This document shows, in pieces, positions 1-6,661 of a stretch of DNA of 7,801 nt (within the stretch, counting starts at the first letter, position 1; each line of letters opens with the position of its first letter). The stretch is from Thermoflexales bacterium. Its GTDB lineage: Bacteria > Chloroflexota > Anaerolineae > Fen-1058. The stretch covers positions 1 to 7,801 of the forward strand of contig JAGOBP010000178.1 in NCBI GenBank assembly GCA_017999195.1, written 5' to 3'. The notes under the pieces are model-generated. The model did no database searches, was not told the DNA's origin, and saw nothing but the letters and a program-made list of their open reading frames with translations. The position numbers and the translations under genes are program-made.

Positions 1-2139
1 CTCGATCTCGATCAAATTCTGAACACCCTGCTGGAGCGCACCCGGCAGGCGGTCGGTGCCGAAGCGTGCTCGGTGGCGCTGCTGGACGAGACGCATACCG
101 AACTGGTGTTTCGACAGGCCGCCGGTGTTGCCAGTCAAGATGTAGTTGGTCTACGGCTCCAACGCGGCCAGGGCGTGGCGGGCTGGGTCGCCGAGCACCA
201 GCAATCGGTGCTGATTCTGGACACCGCCACCGATCCGCGTTTTTTTGGACACATCGACTCGTCATCGGGTTTTCGGACGCGCAATTTGATCTGTGTGCCG
301 ATGTTTGCGCATAACGTCATCATCGGCATCCTGGAACAGATCAACAAATTATCGGGCGCATTTGACCTTGACGACGTGCACTTGCTGGAAGCCGTGGCGG
401 CGCAGACGGCGGTCGCCATCGACAATGCCCGCCTGTTTGACGCCGAACGGCGCAGCCATCAACGCATCGAGACGCTGTACCGCATCGGCCAGACCGTCAA
501 CTCCACCCTCGATCCGGCCACCATCCTCGATCAACTGATCGACGAGGCCATGCGCGCCACCCAGGCCACGCACGGCGCCGCGCTCGTCGCCCAACTCGAT
601 CGGGGCACCTTTGAACGCCGCGCGCTGCGCGGCTACACGCCCGAATTGATCGCGCGCGCCAACCAACATCAACTCCCGCTCGATAATGGCATCAACGGCC
701 GGGCCTATGCCACGCGGCAAGTCGTCGCCGTCAATGACGTGCGGCTCGATCCCGATTATTTTCCGCTGGTGCCAGAAACCCGATCGGAATTGGTGATCCC
801 GATCTTGCGCGGCCGGAGCGTGCTGGGGCACATCGATCTGCAAAGCCCGATCGTCAATGGCTTCCGCGACGTCGATCTGGATTTTCTGCGCGTCTTATCC
901 GATCAAGTCGCCGTGGCGCTGGAAAATGCGCGCCTGTATCAAGAGGCGCAACGCCATGCCATTGAATTGGAAGAGCGGGTGCGCGAACGCACCGCCGCCC
1001 TGCACGCCAGCGAAGAGACCGCGCGCGTCTTGTTGAATGCCGCGCCCGACGCCGCCTATCTGCTGGACGCCAACGGCACGGTGCTGGCCGTCAACGCGCC
1101 CGGTCTGGAAGGTTTGGCGCCATCCGCTGCGGACTTGATCGGCACGAATATGCTGGACTTGTTTGAACCGGCGGTTGCCCAGACCCGGCACGCCCAAGTT
1201 GCACACGTCTTAAGCACCGGCCAACCCGTGCGCTTTGAAGACGATCGCAACGGCCGCTACTTCGAGAACGCCATCTATCCCATTCACAACGCCCATGGCC
1301 TCATCGATCGGGTGGCCGTGTACGCCAACGATATCACCGAGCGCCGCCGCGCCGAAATTGAAATGCAGCGCGCACTGGATAAAGAGAAAGAACTCAGCGA
1401 ACTCAAGTCGCGCTTCATCTCCATTGCCTCGCACGAATTCCGCACGCCGCTAACCACCATTCTGTCATCGGCCGAATTGTTGGAGCATTACAGCCATCGC
1501 TGGACAGACGCCAAAAAACTGGAATACCTCAAGCGCATTCAAACAGCCGTGCGGCACATGGTGGACCTGATCAACGACGTGCTGGTCGTGGGCAAATCGG
1601 ACGCGGGCAAGCAGGCATTTGAGCCGGAGCCGCTGGACTTGATTGGCTTCTGCGGCTCGATCATCAACGAGATTCAACCCGATGCGTCCCATCCGCAGCC
1701 GATTGTGTTTCACGTGCGCGGCGACTGCGCCAATGCCGTGATGGACGAGCGTTTACTGCGGCACATCCTGTCCAATCTGCTGTCCAATGCCGTTAAGTAT
1801 TCGCCGCCCGATATGTTGATCGAATTCAGTTTGCACGGGCGCGATGGGCAAGTGACGTTCGAAATCAGCGATCACGGTATCGGCATTCCGCCCGATGATC
1901 TGGCGCACCTCTACGACACGTTCCATCGCGCCAGCAACGTGGGCAACGTTCCCGGCACCGGCCTGGGCATGACCATCGTCAAGCGCTCGGTTGATCTGCA
2001 TCGCGGCACCATCGACGTGGCCAGCCGCGTCGGCGAGAATTCCGGCACCACCTTCACTATTACGCTGCCGCTGGTCTCGCTGCGGCCGCAAGCGGCGCCT
2101 GTCCCTGAAAATAGCGCTGCACCGACTCTGCCAGCGTAA
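1..2139 (+). CDS. Sensor histidine kinase, GAF-GAF-PAS-HisKA-HATPase (5' end outside window)
   Basis: The frame is open from base 1, and the residues before the first in-window start codon (GTG at 73) already read as the beginning of a GAF domain, so the gene starts to the left; 712 codons are visible. Order, in visible-residue numbers: GAF about 1-145, second GAF about 170-310, short coiled linker about 310-340, PAS about 341-450, HisKA with phosphoacceptor H478 in a classic HEFRTP motif, then the ATPase domain with N-box N596, G1 box D624-x-G626-x-G628 and G2 box GTGLGM at 652-657. All catalytic motifs are intact. By family knowledge it autophosphorylates on H478 and passes the phosphate to a response regulator; the GAF and PAS domains would sense a ligand or bind a cofactor. 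No membrane segment is visible, so this part is cytoplasmic. No receiver domain or response regulator gene lies in the window. The last ~20 residues are low-complexity (Pro/Ala) and overlap the convergent gene. Confidence 0.95.
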   Translation, partial: LDLDQILNTLLERTRQAVGAEACSVALLDETHTELVFRQAAGVASQDVVGLRLQRGQGVAGWVAEHQQSVLILDTATDPRFFGHIDSSSGFRTRNLICVPMFAHNVIIGILEQINKLSGAFDLDDVHLLEAVAAQTAVAIDNARLFDAERRSHQRIETLYRIGQTVNSTLDPATILDQLIDEAMRATQATHGAALVAQLDRGTFERRALRGYTPELIARANQHQLPLDNGINGRAYATRQVVAVNDVRLDPDYFPLVPETRSELVIPILRGRSVLGHIDLQSPIVNGFRDVDLDFLRVLSDQVAVALENARLYQEAQRHAIELEERVRERTAALHASEETARVLLNAAPDAAYLLDANGTVLAVNAPGLEGLAPSAADLIGTNMLDLFEPAVAQTRHAQVAHVLSTGQPVRFEDDRNGRYFENAIYPIHNAHGLIDRVAVYANDITERRRAEIEMQRALDKEKELSELKSRFISIASHEFRTPLTTILSSAELLEHYSHRWTDAKKLEYLKRIQTAVRHMVDLINDVLVVGKSDAGKQAFEPEPLDLIGFCGSIINEIQPDASHPQPIVFHVRGDCANAVMDERLLRHILSNLLSNAVKYSPPDMLIEFSLHGRDGQVTFEISDHGIGIPPDDLAHLYDTFHRASNVGNVPGTGLGMTIVKRSVDLHRGTIDVASRVGENSGTTFTITLPLVSLRPQAAPVPENSAAPTLPA

Positions 2140-2926
2140 GTTCGCCGTCCAGCACCGGCTGCTCAAAAGCGGCCGCCCACTCCGCCAGATTCGATTTCGC
2201 CCGCTGCAATTCGTCGCGGATCAAATACCCCAGCGGCCCCACCTGATCCAGATAACCGGTAATCTCAAAATCCCGATCGGCCCGCGCGCGGTCATACGGT
2301 ATGCGTTTCACCTCGGCGTGCCACGCACCCGCCTGCCCCGTCACCTGACCGTAACCCGCCCGCCCATCGCCGTCGAAGGGCAAGCCTACCGCCCCCACGT
2401 TAACGACCAGCGTTTGATCGAGCGCGCGGATCAATGGTTTGTGTGTATGTCCCACAATCAACACAGCCGGAGGCGGCGCAATTTTCTCGCGAAGTTCAGC
2501 CTCGGCCGTTTCGGCGTAAATGCCCGCGCGCGTGCCCTTCATGGACGCATGCACGATGCGCACCTCCGCCGCGGCGTGCCACAGGCTCAATTGAAACGGC
2601 CACGCGGCCAGCGTGTCCAGATCGGACTGTACCTGTTGAAACGTCCAAAACGAATTGCGATGCTGCTCAAAGCGCCGCCCGCTGCGCGGTGCGTCGGGCG
2701 CGGCATGCGTCAACACGTATTCCTCGTGATTGCCCAGCACGCACTGCCAGCCGTGCGTGCGCACGCGACTCAGAATCAAGTCCAGACACTCGCGCGGGCG
2801 CGGGCCGCGATTGATCACGTCGCCGCCCACGATCACGCGCTCGGGCTGCCACCGATCAATGTCTTCGACAACCGCTTCCAGTGCGGCCAGATTAGCATGA
2901 ACATCCGATAAGATCGCCAGTTTCAT
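2060..2926 (-). CDS. Calcineurin-like metallophosphoesterase (YfcE/MJ0936-like)
   Basis: A 288-residue protein with the full set of metallophosphoesterase metal-binding motifs: SDVHAN (D8, H10), GGD (D36), GNHE (N66, H67), H126, and GHTH at 159-162, followed by NVGAVG at 176-181, which matches the NPGSVG-type motif of the small YfcE-like phosphodiesterases. The family uses a dinuclear metal centre (often Mn) to hydrolyse phosphomonoesters or phosphodiesters; the substrate cannot be told from sequence. No signal peptide or membrane segment is seen, so it is cytoplasmic. The ATG at 2926 puts the first beta strand (KLAILSDVH) at the very N-terminus, as usual for the family, though no good ribosome binding site precedes it. 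The core fold is complete by about residue 210. The C-terminal ~75 residues are an extension, and the last 26 codons (Ala/Pro-rich) overlap the end of the histidine kinase gene on the other strand. Confidence 0.93.
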   Translation of the reverse strand: MKLAILSDVHANLAALEAVVEDIDRWQPERVIVGGDVINRGPRPRECLDLILSRVRTHGWQCVLGNHEEYVLTHAAPDAPRSGRRFEQHRNSFWTFQQVQSDLDTLAAWPFQLSLWHAAAEVRIVHASMKGTRAGIYAETAEAELREKIAPPPAVLIVGHTHKPLIRALDQTLVVNVGAVGLPFDGDGRAGYGQVTGQAGAWHAEVKRIPYDRARADRDFEITGYLDQVGPLGYLIRDELQRAKSNLAEWAAAFEQPVLDGELTLAESVQRYFQGQAPLAAAARPAAA

Positions 2927-2955
2927 ATTGAACAGTCTGTGTTGGATTGTGTGCC

Positions 2956-2984
2956 TTGATCATTACTCAGCGTGCTTCTATAAT
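2956..2984 (+). promoter_or_regulatory. Predicted sigma70-type promoter of the YcaQ-like gene
   Basis: TTGATC (2956-2961) and a perfect TATAAT (2979-2984) are separated by 17 nt. Predicted transcription start is near 2991, giving a leader of about 20 nt before the ATG at 3014. The position in a divergent intergenic region, directly upstream of a plus-strand gene, supports it. The -35 box matches consensus at four of six positions and contains a GATC site. Confidence 0.7.
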
Positions 2985-3013
2985 CGCGCGACATTCTACC
3001 ACACGGATACGTC

Positions 3014-4243
3014 ATGCGAACCCTATCACTTGCCACGGTGCGAAAACTGGCGCTGGTCAAACAACGTCTGGCCAGTCAGACAACCAACAACGATGCGGCC
3101 GGTATTCTCGCTCTAGTGCGCGATCTGGGTTGCCTGCAACTCGATCCGATCAGCGCGGTGGCGCGCTCGCATCAACTGGTCGTGTGGAGTCGTGTCGGCC
3201 AGTACGATCTCGATCAACTCGATCAGTTGTTGTGGCGCGATCGCAGTCTGTTTGAATATTGGGCGCACATGGCCTCGATCGTGCCGGTGGCCGACTATCC
3301 GATTCATCAGCACTTCATGCGCCGCTACGCCACCGATCAAGCCACTGGCCGCGTTAGTCAACGCTATGCCGCGTGGCTGACCGAAAACCAAAGTCTAAAG
3401 CGCCATATTTTACAGCAGATCAAGAAGCACGGTCCGCTGCCCTCGCGCGAACTTGAGGCCGAAAACAAAGTCTCGGCGGGCTGGTACTCCACCGGCTGGA
3501 CCTCGGGCCGCGATGTCAGCCAGATGCTGGATTATCTGTGGACCAAGGGCAAAATCATGGTGGCGGGACGAACGGGGATTCAAAAACTGTGGGACTTGAG
3601 TGAGCGTTGCCTGCCCGATTGGACGCCGCGTGAAACCCTGAATGCCCGCCAGGTGACGTACCGCGCCGCACAGACCGCCGTCAAGGCGCTGGGCGCGGCC
3701 ACCGCCCAGCAGATCAAGTGGCACTACGTGCGCCATCGCTACGAAGACCTGCCGCATGTCCTCAAGCAATTGGTTAGCGACGGTCGTCTTGAACAAATCC
3801 ACGTCGCCGATCAAAAGGGCGCGTGGTACATGCATGCAGATGATGCGCCATTGCTCGATCAACTTGACTCGATCGATTTTTCGCGCACCACCCTGCTCTC
3901 GCCCTTCGACAATCTCATTTGTGATCGGGCGCGCACGTCGCAGTTGTTTAACTTCGACTTCCGCATCGAGATTTATGTGCCGCAGGCCAAGCGCAAATTC
4001 GGCTACTACGTCCTGCCCATTTTGCACGGTGATCAGATCATTGGCCGCATCGATCCGAAGTTCGATCGGGAGCACAGCCGTTTGCACATCCACGCCGTCC
4101 ATGCTGAAGCGGACGCACCGAAAGATCGCGCCACCGCTCGATCGGTTCGCGGCGCGATCGAGAATTTGGCTTCATTTCTCGGTGCGGGCGATGTCCACTA
4201 CACGCATCTCGTGCCATCCGGCTGGCAGCGCGATCTCAAGTAG
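3014..4243 (+). CDS. ycaQ: YcaQ/AlkX-like winged-helix DNA glycosylase (HTH_42 family)
   Basis: A 409-residue protein matching the winged-helix family that includes E. coli YcaQ (AlkX) and Streptomyces AlkZ, DNA glycosylases that remove bulky alkylated bases and unhook interstrand crosslinks. Visible hallmarks: an N-terminal helical/winged-helix segment with the Q-x-D catalytic motif (Q42, D44 in LQLDPI), the downstream RSHQLVVWSR stretch, repeated winged-helix regions about 125-265, and the conserved C-terminal core with LLSPFDNLICDR (294-305), a beta region around YYVLPILHGD (331-340) and IGRIDPKFDR (343-352). Length fits the family (about 400). Q-x-D rather than Q-x-Q places it on the YcaQ/AlkX side. 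No membrane segments; cytoplasmic, DNA-acting. The ATG at 3014 is chosen because it gives the family's usual N-terminus and follows the predicted promoter closely; its ribosome binding site is weak. A small membrane-protein gene follows 51 bp downstream, probably on the same transcript. The family is firm; crosslink repair by this member is inferred. Confidence 0.88.
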   Translation: MRTLSLATVRKLALVKQRLASQTTNNDAAGILALVRDLGCLQLDPISAVARSHQLVVWSRVGQYDLDQLDQLLWRDRSLFEYWAHMASIVPVADYPIHQHFMRRYATDQATGRVSQRYAAWLTENQSLKRHILQQIKKHGPLPSRELEAENKVSAGWYSTGWTSGRDVSQMLDYLWTKGKIMVAGRTGIQKLWDLSERCLPDWTPRETLNARQVTYRAAQTAVKALGAATAQQIKWHYVRHRYEDLPHVLKQLVSDGRLEQIHVADQKGAWYMHADDAPLLDQLDSIDFSRTTLLSPFDNLICDRARTSQLFNFDFRIEIYVPQAKRKFGYYVLPILHGDQIIGRIDPKFDREHSRLHIHAVHAEADAPKDRATARSVRGAIENLASFLGAGDVHYTHLVPSGWQRDLK

Positions 4244-4245
4244 AT

Positions 4246-4273
4246 CCACCGCAGAGACGCAGAGCGCGCGGAG
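4246..4273 (+). repeat. Short CGCRGAG tandem repeat between two genes
   Basis: Three imperfect copies of CGCRGAG start at 4250, 4258 and 4267 (spacings 8 and 9), directly after the stop codon of the YcaQ-like gene. Similar purine-rich CGCAGAG strings are, to my recollection, frequent intergenic low-complexity remnants in environmental bacterial genomes. No function is evident. Confidence 0.5.
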
Positions 4274-4284
4274 CTTCCTTGCTC

Positions 4285-4288
4285 GGAG
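4285..4288 (+). promoter_or_regulatory. Ribosome binding site of the small membrane protein
   Basis: GGAG lies 6 nt before the ATG at 4295 and fixes that start. An in-frame alternative further upstream is not present; a start at 4279 belongs to another frame. Confidence 0.7.
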
Positions 4289-4294
4289 ATAGTT

Positions 4295-4798
4295 ATGGGC
4301 GGTTTTTACATTTGGCTCTATTTCAGTGCTTTGATTCTAGGGGCTATCGGTGGCCTCATGTTTGTTCTGCACAGGCGGCGATCGCCAGCGTATGCCAAGT
4401 GGAACAAGCGCGTCGGCTGTCTTATGCTTCTCGTGCTGATCTCGCCGGTCTGTGCAGGTGTTTCCAACATTGTCTATGCCAATACTGTTGGCATTCCCAA
4501 TGAGCAAAAACAGATTCATACTGATACAGACAGGGTCGTCGAAGCATTAACGCAGTTCAAACAAGGCCACGGACATTATCCTGAGCAACTTGCAGAACTT
4601 GTACCGCAGTACCTTCAATTTGTGCCAGTCCATCCAGCCCAGCCGCAAGGCAGGGAATATCGGTATGCCGTCCGAAACGGTGTGTTTTTCTTGAACTATG
4701 AAATACCCACGACCGGTTTCTTTCGTGACATGGTACGGTGGGAGTGCAATTCGAGAAACCAGGTTCCAGAATGCTCGTTGCTTGGTATTGAGGATTAA
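4295..4798 (+). CDS. Small two-pass membrane protein with pseudopilin-like extracytoplasmic domain
   Basis: A 167-residue protein I cannot assign to a named family. Two hydrophobic segments, about 4-25 and 41-62, flank a strongly basic loop (HRRRSPAYAKWNKR, 26-39), which by the positive-inside rule is cytoplasmic; both ends would then face outward. Residues 73-140 read like the globular part of type II secretion pseudopilins and related small proteins: a helix with VVEALTQFKQ, then GHYPEQLAELVPQYL, then a short Pro-rich turn and an aromatic EYRYA strand. C151 and C160 could form a disulphide. There is no prepilin peptidase site, so it is not a pilin in the strict sense. The gene has a good ribosome binding site, sits 51 bp after the YcaQ-like gene in the same direction, and is visibly less GC-rich than its neighbours. 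Function unknown; coding status is well supported by the composition and membrane pattern. Confidence 0.75.
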   Translation: MGGFYIWLYFSALILGAIGGLMFVLHRRRSPAYAKWNKRVGCLMLLVLISPVCAGVSNIVYANTVGIPNEQKQIHTDTDRVVEALTQFKQGHGHYPEQLAELVPQYLQFVPVHPAQPQGREYRYAVRNGVFFLNYEIPTTGFFRDMVRWECNSRNQVPECSLLGIED

Positions 4799-4863
4799 TA
4801 AACTGGCATCGTCAGAAGACCGAGTTCACGGGTCTGGAATCCAATAGGCTTAGGTTGTGTGCT

Positions 4864-4880
4864 CACTCGTCACTCGTCAC
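4864..4880. repeat. Heptamer tandem repeat CACTCGT at the ABC-F 3' end
   Basis: Two full copies of CACTCGT (4864-4870, 4871-4877) plus a partial third (CAC, 4878-4880). On the minus strand this reads GTGACGA and supplies the TGA stop of the ABC-F gene. Heptamer arrays of this type occur between genes in several bacterial phyla. Between 4799 and 4863 I see nothing else beyond a weak 5-bp hairpin (AGACC/GGTCT) near 4817. Confidence 0.6.
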
Positions 4881-6517
4881 CCCAACACCTCCGCCGGATC
4901 AAGATACTCCACCAACTCATCGCCTTCCACCGCCCAGACGCGCGTGGCGAAGCCTTGAATGAAGTAGCGGTCATGCACCACCGCCAGCGCCGTGCCCTCG
5001 AAGTGCGTCAACGCCTGCTCAAACTGCGTGCGCGCCGGAATATCCAAGTGATTGATCGGCTCATCCAATAGCAAAAAGTTGCAGCCTTGCGCCACCAGCC
5101 TGGCCAACATCAAACGCGCGCGTTCGCCGTAAGACAACGATTGATTCAACTGTAACGGCTGATCGCCCGTAAACAAAAAGTAGTGCAAGAAACTGCGCGC
5201 TTCGGTATCGTTCAGCAGCGCAACGGCTTGCAGCGTCTTCAGCGGCGTCGAAGTGGGATCGAGCACGTCCTGTTCCTGCGCGAAGTAGCCCACCTTCACG
5301 CTCGCGCCGAGGCGCACCTCACCCGCCAACGGCATCAGTTGCCCCATGATGGTCTTGACCAGCGTCGATTTGCCTGCACCGTTTTCACCAATCAACGCGA
5401 TGCGTTCGCCGCGCCGGATGATCTGCATGATGTCGCGCAGCAGCACCCGATCACCATAGCCCACGTTCACCCCATCGAGCCGCAAGACATCGCGCCCACT
5501 GACGGTGGTCGCGTCGAAGTCCACTTTCATTTGCCAGCTTTGCTTGGGCTTGTCGATGCGGTCTTCGGTCAACAGTTTCTCGATGCGCGCCTCAACCTGC
5601 TTGGCCCGCCGCACCGTCTCCAGACTGCGATTGGCAAAGAAGCCCTTGGCGAATTTATCGCCGCCGTCCGCCTTGCCGCCTTTCCTGAATTTGGCAATGC
5701 CGCGCAAATGCCGCGCCGCATTTTCCAGCCGCACAATCTCAGCCTGTTGATCGCTGTACGCCTGCCACTGCTTCTCGCGTTCGAGCAGACTTTGCTGCAA
5801 GAAAGCGCTGTAATTTCCGGCGTAATCACGCAGGCCATGCGTCTGCGGATCGAGATATAACACGCGATTAATGGTGCGATCGAGGAAGACGCGATCGTGC
5901 GACACGATCAAGGCCGCGCCGCGAAACCGGCCCAGCCACTCTTCCAGCCAATTGAGCATCGGCAGATCGAGGTGGTTGGTTGGCTCGTCCAGCAGCAACA
6001 CATTGGGGTCGGTCAACAACACACGCGCCAGGCCCAACCGCGTCTTCTGTCCACCGCTGAGGGTGGCGATGCGCGTGTCCAGCGGTACGCCAGCGAGGCC
6101 AAGGTTGGCCAGCACTTCGGCCCGCACCGCGACATCGGGATAACCGCCGAGCGCCTCCAGCCGATCGAGCGCGCGTTGATACGCCGGGAGTTGACTGGGA
6201 TCAAGCACTAACGTTTCAGCCAAACGCTCGATTTCGAGGGCGGCATCGGCGCGTTCATCATGCAACACATCAGCCAGCGTGGCGTCGGGCGTGAATTCCA
6301 GGCCCTGCGGCAAGTAACCCAGTCGCGCATTCGGATCGATGAAGATGCTGCCGCGATCGGGTTGCTCGGTGCGCGTCAACAGACGCAGCAGCGTCGTCTT
6401 GCCGCTGCCGTTCGGGCCGATGAGGCCCACGCGTTCGCCGAGGCTGATTTGAAATGAGAGGTCACGCACGATCAGTTGATCGGCGTAGGATTTAGTGAGT
6501 GAGGAAACGGATAGCAT
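4877..6517 (-). CDS. ABC-F family ATPase (ribosome-associated, possible antibiotic-resistance type)
   Basis: A 546-residue protein with two ABC domains in tandem and no membrane domain, the ABC-F layout. Domain 1: Walker A GPNGSGKT (34-41), signature LSGGQ (153-157), Walker B LLLDEPTNHLD (174-184, catalytic E178), switch H207. Domain 2: Walker A GENGAGKS (377-384), signature LSYGE (461-465), Walker B FLLLDEPINHLD (481-492, catalytic E486), switch H515. The linker, about 240-335, is rich in Lys/Arg and helical, with KFRKGGK and KGFFANR stretches; in this family it reaches toward the peptidyl-tRNA site. ABC-F proteins bind the ribosomal E site in the ATP state and either rescue stalled translation or displace antibiotics. 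The ATG at 6517 is chosen over an in-frame TTG at 6544 because AGGAG lies 7 nt before it and the protein then begins at the first beta strand. Isoleucine replaces the usual threonine in the second Walker B. There is no C-terminal extension. The leader carries an attenuator-like arrangement. Antibiotic resistance is plausible, not shown. Confidence 0.95.
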   Translation of the reverse strand: MLSVSSLTKSYADQLIVRDLSFQISLGERVGLIGPNGSGKTTLLRLLTRTEQPDRGSIFIDPNARLGYLPQGLEFTPDATLADVLHDERADAALEIERLAETLVLDPSQLPAYQRALDRLEALGGYPDVAVRAEVLANLGLAGVPLDTRIATLSGGQKTRLGLARVLLTDPNVLLLDEPTNHLDLPMLNWLEEWLGRFRGAALIVSHDRVFLDRTINRVLYLDPQTHGLRDYAGNYSAFLQQSLLEREKQWQAYSDQQAEIVRLENAARHLRGIAKFRKGGKADGGDKFAKGFFANRSLETVRRAKQVEARIEKLLTEDRIDKPKQSWQMKVDFDATTVSGRDVLRLDGVNVGYGDRVLLRDIMQIIRRGERIALIGENGAGKSTLVKTIMGQLMPLAGEVRLGASVKVGYFAQEQDVLDPTSTPLKTLQAVALLNDTEARSFLHYFLFTGDQPLQLNQSLSYGERARLMLARLVAQGCNFLLLDEPINHLDIPARTQFEQALTHFEGTALAVVHDRYFIQGFATRVWAVEGDELVEYLDPAEVLG

Positions 6518-6524
6518 AGTGAGA

Positions 6525-6529
6525 CTCCT
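6525..6529 (-). promoter_or_regulatory. Ribosome binding site of ABC-F gene
   Basis: AGGAG on the minus strand, 7 nt before the ATG at 6517. It decides the start against the in-frame TTG at 6544, which lies in the terminator U-tract and has no binding site. Confidence 0.85.
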
Positions 6530-6542
6530 GTGAAGGGCAAAC

Positions 6543-6567
6543 AAAAACCGAGGGAGCGCCCTCGGTT
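6543..6567 (-). terminator. Intrinsic terminator upstream of ABC-F gene
   Basis: A perfect 9-bp stem (6546-6554 with 6559-6567, AACCGAGGG/CCCTCGGTT, 4-nt loop) is followed on the minus strand by TTTTTGTTTG. The T-run is on the minus side only, so it acts on leftward transcripts. It lies 13 nt before the ABC-F ribosome binding site and downstream of the predicted ABC-F promoter, so it would stop ABC-F transcripts unless antiterminated. It could also end read-through from the lipoprotein gene. Confidence 0.8.
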
Positions 6568-6575
6568 GTCGGTCA

Positions 6576-6608
6576 AGACCTGTCGGGTTTTAGACACCCG
6601 ACAGGTCT
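6576..6608. repeat. 13-bp perfect inverted repeat (hairpin) in the ABC-F leader
   Basis: Arms 6576-6588 and 6596-6608 (AGACCTGTCGGGT and its complement) with a 7-nt loop. It has no T-run on either side, so it is not itself a terminator. It may be an element of the attenuator, or a member of the ACCTGTC/GACAGGT-type dispersed palindromes that I recall as common in genomes of this kind. It begins 9 nt upstream of the terminator stem. Confidence 0.8.
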
Positions 6609-6616
6609 GAATACAT
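6590..6616 (-). CDS. Possible leader peptide ORF (MYSDLSGV) in the ABC-F leader
   Basis: ATG at 6616, eight codons, TAA at 6592-6590. AGGGA lies 7 nt before the ATG. The codons run through the 5' arm of the 13-bp hairpin and the stop codon falls in its loop, so a translating ribosome would melt the hairpin. This placement is what a leader peptide in an attenuator should look like, but an ORF this short can arise by chance. Confidence 0.35.
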   Translation of the reverse strand: MYSDLSGV

Positions 6617-6640
6617 CCAGCGGTCCCTGAAAATGAGTCG

Positions 6641-6661
6641 TTACGCTACCAATGTATGCAC
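6641..6661 (-). CDS. Possible second leader ORF (GTG start, MHTLVA)
   Basis: GTG at 6661, six codons, TAA at 6643-6641. GGAG lies 8 nt upstream (6673-6670). It is about 26 nt inside the predicted transcript. Short and with a non-ATG start, so weaker than the ORF at 6616. Confidence 0.2.
   Translation of the reverse strand: MHTLVA

Noticed and set aside
1991..2911. Long plus-strand frame of 306 codons opposite the phosphoesterase
   Set aside because: It lies fully antisense to a gene with all metal-binding motifs; its product is Arg/Pro/His-rich without recognisable motifs, as expected of a shadow in GC-rich DNA.
3410..4102. Minus-strand frame of 230 codons opposite the YcaQ-like gene
   Set aside because: Antisense shadow of a conserved gene; no domain, ribosome binding site or promoter.
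5183..5860. Plus-strand frame of 225 codons opposite the ABC-F gene
   Set aside because: Antisense to intact ABC domains; the product is Gln/His/Arg-rich and has no motif.
6518..6544. TTG start at 6544 for the ABC-F protein (nine extra residues)
   Set aside because: It lies within the terminator U-tract and has no ribosome binding site, whereas ATG 6517 has AGGAG at 7 nt.
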